Shown here: positions 57,843-64,000 of the stretch, in pieces
Layout of the letters: each line of letters starts with the position of its first letter
Position numbering within the stretch: position 1 is the first letter of the stretch
Source: Zobellella taiwanensis
GTDB lineage: Bacteria > Pseudomonadota > Gammaproteobacteria > Enterobacterales > Aeromonadaceae
Length of the DNA stretch: 64,000 nucleotides
Reading direction: 5' to 3'
NCBI RefSeq assembly: GCF_003012795.1
Contig: NZ_PXYH01000023.1
Span: 1-64,000 of the forward strand
Position numbers and translations under genes: made by a program
Notes under the pieces: generated by a model
Seen by the model: the letters and a program-made list of their open reading frames with translations, nothing else
Databases searched by the model: none
Told to the model about the DNA's origin: nothing

Positions 57843-58928
57843 ATGAGCATTCAGATTGAGGGTATCCGCAAGTCCTTCGGCAAGACCCGGGTGCTGCACG
57901 ACATCGGCCTCGACATTCCCAGCGGCCAGCTGGTGGGCCTGCTGGGCCCGTCCGGCTCGGGCAAGACCACGCTGCTGCGCATTATCGCCGGGCTGGAGCA
58001 GGCCGACGGCGGCCGCATCGGTTTCAATGGCACCGACGTCACCGGACTGCACGCCCGGGAGCGCAAGGTGGGCTTTGTGTTTCAGCATTACGCCCTGTTC
58101 CGCCATATGACGGTGTTCGACAATATCGCCTTTGGCCTGAGCATCAAGCCGAGAAAGGAACGTCCGTCCGCCGCAGAGATCCGGCAAAAGGTGGGCAACC
58201 TGCTGGAAATGGTGCAGTTGTCCCACCTGGCGGACCGCTTTCCGTCCCAGCTGTCCGGCGGCCAGCGCCAGCGCATTGCCCTGGCCCGGGCGCTGGCGGT
58301 AGAGCCCCAGGTGCTGCTGCTGGACGAGCCCTTCGGCGCCCTCGACGCCCAGGTGCGCAAGGACTTGCGCCGCTGGCTGCGCCGGCTGCACGATGAGCTG
58401 CACTTCACCAGCGTGTTCGTGACCCACGATCAGGAAGAGGCGCTGGATGTATCGGATCAGGTGGTGGTGATGAGCCAGGGCCGCATTGAACAGATTGGCA
58501 GCCCCAACACCGTGTGGCAGCACCCGGCCAGCCGCTTTGTGCTGGAATTCCTGGGCGAGGTGAACAGGATAGAAGGCCGGCTCGACGGCGGCACCTTCCA
58601 GGTGGGCAAGCACCGGCTGGCGTTGCCGGTGACCGGCCGGGAGCAGGCCCACTGGTACCTGCGACCCCACGAAATCAGCCTGGCGCCCCAGGCCGACGAC
58701 CTGCACTGGCTGCCGGTCAGGGTGGTGGACGTCAATCCGCGCGGCGCCCTGGTGCATCTGGAGCTGGAGCCCGCCGGCTGGCCCGGCGAGGTGTTGGAGG
58801 CCGAGCTGCCCCAGCACCAGGCCACCGCCATCGCCCGCGGCCAGGCGCTGTATCTCGGCAGCCAGGGCGGCCGCCTCTATGCCGGCGACAGCCAGATCAC
58901 CGAAAGCAAGCTGGCGTTATCAGCCTGA
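57843..58928 (+). CDS. cysA: sulfate/thiosulfate ABC transporter ATPase
   Basis: ATP-binding subunit of 361 residues. Walker A is GPSGSGKTT (35-43), the signature is LSGGQRQR, and Walker B is [14 protein letters not shown]-terminal TOBE-type domain ([12 protein letters not shown]) follows. It completes the sbp-cysTWA operon; cysM, the next step in cysteine synthesis, is encoded convergently next door. Confidence 0.95.
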   Translation: MSIQIEGIRKSFGKTRVLHDIGLDIPSGQLVGLLGPSGSGKTTLLRIIAGLEQADGGRIGFNGTDVTGLHARERKVGFVFQHYALFRHMTVFDNIAFGLSIKPRKERPSAAEIRQKVGNLLEMVQLSHLADRFPSQLSGGQRQRIALARALAVEPQVLLLDEPFGALDAQVRKDLRRWLRRLHDELHFTSVFVTHDQEEALDVSDQVVVMSQGRIEQIGSPNTVWQHPASRFVLEFLGEVNRIEGRLDGGTFQVGKHRLALPVTGREQAHWYLRPHEISLAPQADDLHWLPVRVVDVNPRGALVHLELEPAGWPGEVLEAELPQHQATAIARGQALYLGSQGGRLYAGDSQITESKLALSA

Positions 58929-58950
58929 AAGGATCAAAAGAGGGATTCGT

Positions 58951-59040
58951 GACTGGGGACTGGGGACTGGGGACTGGGGACTGGGGACTGGCAGACACGC
59001 TTTCTAATCCCCAGTCCCTGATCACCAATCCCGGTTTTTA
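58951..59040. repeat. ACTGGGG tandem repeat with inverted partner
   Basis: Five exact copies of ACTGGGG plus a partial one (58952-58991), followed after about 20 bases by AATCCCCAGTCCC, the reverse complement of the repeat. Together they can fold into a hairpin between the convergent cysA and cysM genes. Slippage should make the copy number variable. Confidence 0.8.
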
Positions 59041-59928
59041 TCCGTTAAACACTCCCGATGACAGGTAGCGGTCGCCCCGGTCGCAGATGATGGCCACGAT
59101 CACGGCGTTGTCCGCCTGCTCCGCCAGTTTGAGCGCGCCGGCCACCGCGCCGCCGGAGCTGACACCGCAGAAAATGCCTTCCTCCCGCGCCAGGCGCAGC
59201 ATGGTATCGACCGCTTCTTGTTCGCTGATATCCAGTACCGCATCTACCCGGCTTTTCTCGAAAATGCCCGGCAAATAGGCCTCGGGCCAGCGGCGGATGC
59301 CCGGAATATGGCTGCCTTCGCAGGGCTGCAGGCCCACGATTTGCACGTTGGCATTCTGCTGCTTGAGGTACTGGGATACCCCCATGATGGTGCCGGTGGT
59401 GCCCATGCTGGACACAAAGTGGGTCACCCGTCCCTGGGTTTGCCGCCATATCTCCGGGCCGGTGGACAGCAGGTGGGCTTGTGGGTTGTCCGGGTTGTTG
59501 AACTGGTCGAGGATGACCCCCCTGCCCTCGGCGGCCATTTTTTCGGCCAGATCCCGCGCTCCCTCCATGCCTTCTGCCTTGCTCACCAGAATAAGCTCGG
59601 CACCATAGGCCCGCATCGAGGCCTTGCGTTCCTCGGTGGAGTTGTCGGGCATGATCAGCACCATGTTATAGCCTTTGATGGCGGCGGCCATGGCCAGGGC
59701 GATGCCGGTATTGCCGCTGGTGGCTTCAATCAGGGTGTCGCCGGGCTTGATGGTACCGCGCAGCTCGGCCTGGCGGATCATGTTGAGCGCCGGCCTGTCC
59801 TTGACCGAACCCGCCGGGTTGTTGCCTTCCAGCTTGACCAGAACCTGGCTGTTGGTGTGATTGGCCATGCGCTGCAAACGCACCAGGGGGGTGTTGCCGA
59901 CAAAATCTTCGATGGTGGGAAAAATCAT
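59038..59928 (-). CDS. cysM: cysteine synthase B
   Basis: PLP enzyme of 296 residues that makes cysteine (or S-sulfocysteine, from thiosulfate) from O-acetylserine. The PLP lysine is K43 in NPAGSVKDRPA, the phosphate loop is ATSGNTG near 69-75, and CGVSSGGAVAGAL follows late. The short PAGSVKDR segment and length are of the CysM rather than the CysK type. Thiosulfate use fits the adjacent transporter. Confidence 0.94.
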   Translation of the reverse strand: MIFPTIEDFVGNTPLVRLQRMANHTNSQVLVKLEGNNPAGSVKDRPALNMIRQAELRGTIKPGDTLIEATSGNTGIALAMAAAIKGYNMVLIMPDNSTEERKASMRAYGAELILVSKAEGMEGARDLAEKMAAEGRGVILDQFNNPDNPQAHLLSTGPEIWRQTQGRVTHFVSSMGTTGTIMGVSQYLKQQNANVQIVGLQPCEGSHIPGIRRWPEAYLPGIFEKSRVDAVLDISEQEAVDTMLRLAREEGIFCGVSSGGAVAGALKLAEQADNAVIVAIICDRGDRYLSSGVFNG

Positions 59929-60000
59929 GGGAATCCTTGACTGCTGAGCCTGCCGGCTAGTGTAACCGGCGGTCGTGCCCAGGTTAAGCCGGGGTGGTAA

Positions 60001-60052
60001 ATTATCGTCCCCCGTGCGTCGTCAGCTTGCATCCGCACGGGGACGGGATAAT
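60001..60052. repeat. long inverted repeat upstream of small DMT gene
   Basis: ATTATCGTCCCCCGTGCG (60001-60018) and CGCACGGGGACGGGATAAT (60034-60052) can pair over about 17 positions with one bulge, around a 15-base loop. It lies 32 bases before the next gene, in its probable leader. Confidence 0.6.
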
Positions 60053-60083
60053 AATCCGCCGGTTTCTACCACCGGAGCCCGTC

Positions 60084-60437
60084 ATGTCCCCCCTGGCCAT
60101 CACCATAGTCCTGCTGACCCTGAGCAATATTTTCATGACCTTCGCCTGGTATGGTCACCTGAAAAACATGCAGAACAGCCCCTGGATCTGGGCCGCCCTG
60201 GTCAGCTGGGGTATCGCCCTGTTCGAATATCTGCTGCAGGTGCCGGCCAACCGCATCGGTGCCCAGGTAGTTAATGTGGGGCAGCTCAAGATCTTGCAGG
60301 AGGTGATTACCCTGTCGGTGTTCGTGCCCTTCTCCATCCTGTATCTGAAAGAACCCTTTCGCATGGATTTTGTCTGGGCCGGGCTATGCCTGCTGGGTGC
60401 GGTGTTTTTTATGTTCCGGGAACGGTTGTTCGGCTGA
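60084..60437 (+). CDS. small DMT-superfamily protein (DUF486)
   Basis: Inner-membrane protein of 117 residues with four helices, of the DUF486 group of the drug/metabolite transporter superfamily. TFAWYGHLKNMQNSPWIWA and FEYLLQVPANRIG are family signatures. Its function is not established. The ATG at 60084 has GGAG upstream; the frame extends to 59994 through the long inverted repeat, which argues against the longer form. Confidence 0.85.
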   Translation: MSPLAITIVLLTLSNIFMTFAWYGHLKNMQNSPWIWAALVSWGIALFEYLLQVPANRIGAQVVNVGQLKILQEVITLSVFVPFSILYLKEPFRMDFVWAGLCLLGAVFFMFRERLFG

Positions 60438-60440
60438 GGC

Positions 60441-61058
60441 TCAGCCTTTCATCAATGCCAGGCGCAGGCCAAGGCCTATCATCAACACGCCGGCCAGCCG
60501 GCCACTCAGGCGGGAAAATCCCCCGCCACCCGACAGTCGCCGCCTCAGCCCCTTCGCCATCAGCGCGTAGCCGCCATTGCACAGGGTCGCGGTCAGGGTA
60601 AACACCAGTCCCAGCCAGAGCAGCTGGCCGGGCACCGCCCCCGCTTCCGGCACCACGAACTGGGGCAGGAAGGCGAGAAAAAACAGCGCCACCTTGGGAT
60701 TGAGCAGGCCCACCAGCAATCCCTGTCGAAAAATACGCCAGCCCCCCTGGGCTCGGGCAGCCTCCGGCAATGCCAATCCGCTGGCATGGCGCAGGCTGGT
60801 CCAGCCCAGATAGAGCAGGTAGGCCGCTCCCAGGTATTTGATCAAGGTAAATGCCGCCGCCGACTGCATCACCAGGGCCGACAAGCCGATCACTGCAAAC
60901 AGGGTGTGTCCCAAATAGGAGACCCCGAGCCCCAAGGCGGCCCACAGGCCGCCGCTGCGCTTTGCTCCCAGGGCTTGCGACAGAACAAACAATACATCCG
61001 GACCCGGTGTTACATTCAGGGCCAGACAGGCGGGAATAAACAGCAGCCACACTTCCAT
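60441..61058 (-). CDS. LysE/RhtB-family amino-acid exporter
   Basis: Membrane exporter of 205 residues with about six helices. CLALNVTPGPDVLFVLSQA near the start and LLVGLLNPKVALFFLAFLPQFV in the middle are hallmark LysE/RhtB motifs. It probably exports a neutral amino acid such as homoserine, threonine or leucine; the substrate cannot be told. The ATG at 61058 has GAGG upstream and is preferred over 61079. It ends three bases from the convergent DUF486 gene. Confidence 0.88.
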   Translation of the reverse strand: MEVWLLFIPACLALNVTPGPDVLFVLSQALGAKRSGGLWAALGLGVSYLGHTLFAVIGLSALVMQSAAAFTLIKYLGAAYLLYLGWTSLRHASGLALPEAARAQGGWRIFRQGLLVGLLNPKVALFFLAFLPQFVVPEAGAVPGQLLWLGLVFTLTATLCNGGYALMAKGLRRRLSGGGGFSRLSGRLAGVLMIGLGLRLALMKG

Positions 61059-61167
61059 AGAAGCCTCGGTTGGGACCATGCCCGTTAAAATGAAACAGGA
61101 TCAGTGCCTTGTAATATGCTAAAAGAACCAAGGCCCCGTCGGATGCCCATCATATTAAGGAGTCTCC

Positions 61168-63828
61168 ATGCCGCTGCAAGGACTTGACGCGCTTTTCAGG
61201 CCCTCCAGTATCGCCGTGGTCGGCGCCTCGCACCGGGACAACGGTGCCGGCAAGCTGGTCATGAAAAACCTGCTGGCCGGCAACTTCAGCGGCCCGGTGA
61301 TGCCGGTCAATCCCAAATACGAGGCGGTGGCGGGAGTCATGGCCTACCCCGACATTGCCAGCCTGCCACGGATACCCGACCTGGCCATTATCTGTACGCC
61401 GGCCGACAAAAACCTGCAGGTCATCGAACAACTGGGACAAAAGGGCTGTAAAGCGGCCATTATCCTCGCGGCCGGCAGCGGCAAGGGGCTGGTGGAAGCC
61501 ATGCGCACCACCGCCCGCCAATATCAGATGCGCCTGCTGGGCCCGAACAGCATGGGGGTGATACTGCCCCACCTGGGACTGAATGTCAGTTTTGCGCCTT
61601 TCCCGGCCAAACCCGGGCGCATCGCCTTTGTTTCCCAGTCGGCGGCGGTATGCGCCACCATTCTCGACTGGGCCCGCCACAATGACATTGGCTTTTCCCA
61701 CTTTATTTCCCTGGGCGATGCCAGCGATATCGACTTTGCCCAGTTGCTCGACTACCTGGCCCGGGACCGGCACACCAGCGCCATCCTGCTGTATATGGAT
61801 GCAGTGCAGGACGCCCGCACCTTTATGTCGGCGGCCCGGGCCGCCTCCCGCAACAAGGCGGTGCTGGTGGTCAAAAGCGGCAAAACCCGGATCGGTGCCC
61901 AGCTCGGCCACCTGCACACCGGCGGCAATGTGGGGCTGGATGGCGCCTATGACGCCGCCATCCGCCGGGCAGGCATGCTGAGGGTGCGCGACACCCACGA
62001 CTTGTTCGCGGCGGTGGAGACCCTCAACCATGCCCAAAGCCTGCGCGGCGAGCGGCTGGTCATCCTCACCAATGGCGGCGGGCCGGCCATTATGGCCATC
62101 GATACCCTGCTGGCCCGGGGCGGCAAGCTGGCCACCCTGGGAGACACTACCCTGGCGGCCCTCAACCAGGTACTGCCCGGCGCCTGGTCCCACACCAACC
62201 CCATCGACATTGTGGGAGACGCGCCGGTGGAGCGCTACGTCAACAGCCTCAAGGTGCTGCTCGACAGCGATGATTTCGACGCCATTCTGATCATGCACGC
62301 CCCTTCCGCCGCAGTGAACAGCACCCGTGTCGCCCGTGAGCTGATCGAGGTCATCAAGACCCATCCCAGGGCTCGCCGGTTCAATATCCTCACCAACTGG
62401 TCGGGAGAAACCAGCGTGTTCGAGGCCCGCCGCTGTTTTACCGAAGCCGGCATTCCCACCTATCGGACACCGGAAAGCGCCGCCGGGGCCTTTATGCACC
62501 TGGTGGAATACCGCCGCAACCAGAAACAGCTGATGGAAACCCCAGTCTCGGTTTCCGACATGCCAAGCGATGGCGACACGGTTCGCACCCTGATCCAGCA
62601 AGCCTTCGACGAGGGTGTCAGCCAGCTAGACACCCACGAGGTGAGCCGGCTGATGGCCGCCTACGGCATCCAGACACTGCCCACCTGGATTGCGTCGGAC
62701 GGTACCGAAGCCGCCCACATCGCCGAGCAAATCGGCTACCCGGTGGCGATCAAACTGCGCTCCCCGGATATCGCCCACAAGTCCGACGTCTCCGGAGTGG
62801 TACTCAACCTGCGCTCGGCGGCAGAGGTGGCCCAGGCCGCCGATGCCGTGCTCGACCGGGTACGCCAGACCTTTCCCGGCGCCCGCATCCACGGCCTGCT
62901 GGTCCAGCGTATGGCACGCCGGGCCGGCTCCCAGGAGCTGCACATAGCGGTGCGCTCGGATCCGGTGTTCGGGCCCGTCATTCTACTGGGCGACGGTGGT
63001 GTGGACTGGGAAGGGGAGGAGCAGGCGGCGGTGGCCCTGCCGCCGCTCAATATGACCCTGGCACGCTACCTGGTCATCCATGCGCTTAAAAGCGGCAAGG
63101 TCAGGGCCAACCGCTCCCAGCAGCCCCTCGACATGATGGCGGTGTGCCGGGTACTGACCCAGGTGTCCCACCTGATCATCAACCATCCGGAAATCACCAG
63201 CCTGGACATCCATCCTCTGCTGGCGACCGGCAACGAGCTGGTCGCGCTGGATGTCAGTATGCAGTTGCATCCCTTCGAGGGAGACGGCCAGGCCAGGCTG
63301 GCCATCAGGCCCTATCCCAAGGAATGGGAAGAAGCCGCATCGCTCAAGGATGGCAACCCTATACTACTGCGCCCCATACTGCCTGAAGACGAACCTGCCC
63401 ATAAGGAATTCGTCGGCCACGTTTCCGACGAAGACAGGTACAAGCGCTTTTTCGCCGATGTGGTCATCGGCCACGAAGAGCTGGCCCATATGACCCAGAT
63501 CGATTACGACCGGGAAATGGCTTTTGTGGCGGTGGCTGCAAATGGGGATATTCTCGGGGTGGTGCGGGCGGTCTCGGATCCGGACAACGACGATGCGGAA
63601 TTTGCCGTGCTGGTGCGCTCGGATCTCAAGGGAGTCGGACTCGGCCGGCTGCTGATGGAAAAAATTATTCGTTATGCGCGACAGCGCGGACTCAACACCC
63701 TCAGCGGCATCACCATGCCCTCCAACCGGGGCATGGTGATGCTGGCCCGCAAACTCGGGTTCAGGGTGGCAACCCACCTGGAGGACGGCATCGTCGAACT
63801 GAAGCTGGATCTCGGGCAGAACAATTAA
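61168..63828 (+). CDS. patZ: protein lysine acetyltransferase Pat (YfiQ/PatZ)
   Basis: Large protein of 886 residues. In order: CoA-binding domain (about 8-135, PSSIAVVGASHRDNGAGK), succinyl-CoA-ligase-like domains (about 145-460), ATP-grasp domain (about 490-710, GYPVAIKLRSPDIAHKSDVSGV), and a C-terminal GNAT acetyltransferase domain (about 725-880, VRSDLKGVGLGRLLMEKII holds the acetyl-CoA loop). This is the Pat/PatZ layout, which acetylates and inactivates acetyl-CoA synthetase and other enzymes. The GNAT domain separates it from ADP-forming acetyl-CoA synthetases. The ribosome site is AAGGAG. Confidence 0.92.
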   Translation: MPLQGLDALFRPSSIAVVGASHRDNGAGKLVMKNLLAGNFSGPVMPVNPKYEAVAGVMAYPDIASLPRIPDLAIICTPADKNLQVIEQLGQKGCKAAIILAAGSGKGLVEAMRTTARQYQMRLLGPNSMGVILPHLGLNVSFAPFPAKPGRIAFVSQSAAVCATILDWARHNDIGFSHFISLGDASDIDFAQLLDYLARDRHTSAILLYMDAVQDARTFMSAARAASRNKAVLVVKSGKTRIGAQLGHLHTGGNVGLDGAYDAAIRRAGMLRVRDTHDLFAAVETLNHAQSLRGERLVILTNGGGPAIMAIDTLLARGGKLATLGDTTLAALNQVLPGAWSHTNPIDIVGDAPVERYVNSLKVLLDSDDFDAILIMHAPSAAVNSTRVARELIEVIKTHPRARRFNILTNWSGETSVFEARRCFTEAGIPTYRTPESAAGAFMHLVEYRRNQKQLMETPVSVSDMPSDGDTVRTLIQQAFDEGVSQLDTHEVSRLMAAYGIQTLPTWIASDGTEAAHIAEQIGYPVAIKLRSPDIAHKSDVSGVVLNLRSAAEVAQAADAVLDRVRQTFPGARIHGLLVQRMARRAGSQELHIAVRSDPVFGPVILLGDGGVDWEGEEQAAVALPPLNMTLARYLVIHALKSGKVRANRSQQPLDMMAVCRVLTQVSHLIINHPEITSLDIHPLLATGNELVALDVSMQLHPFEGDGQARLAIRPYPKEWEEAASLKDGNPILLRPILPEDEPAHKEFVGHVSDEDRYKRFFADVVIGHEELAHMTQIDYDREMAFVAVAANGDILGVVRAVSDPDNDDAEFAVLVRSDLKGVGLGRLLMEKIIRYARQRGLNTLSGITMPSNRGMVMLARKLGFRVATHLEDGIVELKLDLGQNN

Positions 63829-63846
63829 TCACAAGGGAGTGTGCTT

Positions 63847-64000
63847 ATGGCCGTATCTCGAATTCTCGTCAGCCCCCAGGGGCCTCAGTTTTCCCGACTT
63901 GTCCTAGGCTATTGGCGACTGAAGGAATGGCGGATGAGCCCCCGGGAACTGCTCCGCTTTATCGAGCAGCACCTGGAACTTGGCATTACCACCGTCGATC
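63847..64000 (+). CDS. ydhF: aldo/keto reductase YdhF, N-terminal part
   Basis: The frame is open from the ATG at 63847 to the window end (51 codons). The start resembles E. coli YdhF: VSPQGPQFSRLVLGYWRLKE, then FIEQHLELGITTVD leading into the barrel strand that carries the catalytic aspartate. AAGGGAG precedes it. It is an NADPH-dependent oxidoreductase of unknown substrate. The rest lies outside the window. Confidence 0.85.
   Translation, partial: MAVSRILVSPQGPQFSRLVLGYWRLKEWRMSPRELLRFIEQHLELGITTVD

Noticed and set aside
56883-58817. 644-codon open frame opposite cysT, cysW and cysA
   Set aside because: Spans three real genes on the other strand, is Gln/His/Gly-rich and has no domain.
58951-58992. 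CRISPR-like array
   Set aside because: The units are seven bases with no spacers, so this is a simple tandem repeat; no cas genes are present.
61168-63828. ADP-forming acetyl-CoA synthetase
   Set aside because: The domain order is similar, but the C-terminal GNAT domain identifies the Pat/PatZ acetyltransferase.

Overview
The window looks like chromosome of a marine or brackish gammaproteobacterium, most probably in the Oceanimonas/Zobellella/Oceanisphaera (Aeromonadaceae) neighbourhood. This rests on a GC-rich, enteric-like backbone (thiCDEFSGH operon, menA/menC, rnb, pxpABC, sbp-cysTWA, cysM, patZ, ydhF) combined with complete aromatic catabolism genes. The taxonomic call is inference from gene content. 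No rRNA, tRNA, CRISPR array or intact mobile element was found.

Region 1 (1-8210) is an L-carnitine catabolism island: a truncated BCCT transporter at the left edge, then carnitine oxygenase cntA, an aldehyde dehydrogenase (malic semialdehyde), reductase cntB, an XRE-PAS regulator and a LysR regulator on the other strand, and a D-malate dehydrogenase. Together they would convert L-carnitine to trimethylamine plus malic semialdehyde, then D-malate, then pyruvate.

Region 2 (8400-26250) is housekeeping backbone: periplasmic glutathione peroxidase, a TerC/CorC membrane protein, 5-oxoprolinase pxpABC plus an unknown protein, a TM2 protein, a tightly overlapped thiamine operon (thiC-thiDE fusion-thiF-thiS-thiG-thiH) under a TPP riboswitch, menA, a MenC-like protein with no lysine at all, and RNase II.

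Region 3 (26250-37730) is an AT-richer island on one strand: acyl-CoA ligase, fused CoA-transferase, SDR, glycerate 2-kinase, a CdaR-type regulator, a three-gene TRAP transporter and a thiolase. No named pathway fits directly. The combination suggests a CoA-dependent, thiolytic route for a polyhydroxy acid that ends in acetyl-CoA plus glycerate (a 2-deoxypentonate is the best guess). This is the strongest candidate for an undescribed system. The island lies between two near-identical terminator hairpins.

Region 4 (37830-39870) holds a RhuM-Fic protein and a small methyl-accepting-type signalling protein.

Region 5 (39970-55005) is a complete benzoate/catechol beta-ketoadipate pathway: pcaD-pcaF-pcaJ-pcaI under an IclR regulator, a CatM/BenM-type LysR regulator, catBCA, benABCD, and two benzoate carriers (BenK, BenE).

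Region 6 (55150-64000) is sulfate/thiosulfate uptake (sbp-cysT-cysW-cysA), cysM, a small DMT protein, a LysE exporter, protein acetyltransferase PatZ and the start of ydhF. A REP/MITE-like intergenic repeat occurs at least three times in the window.
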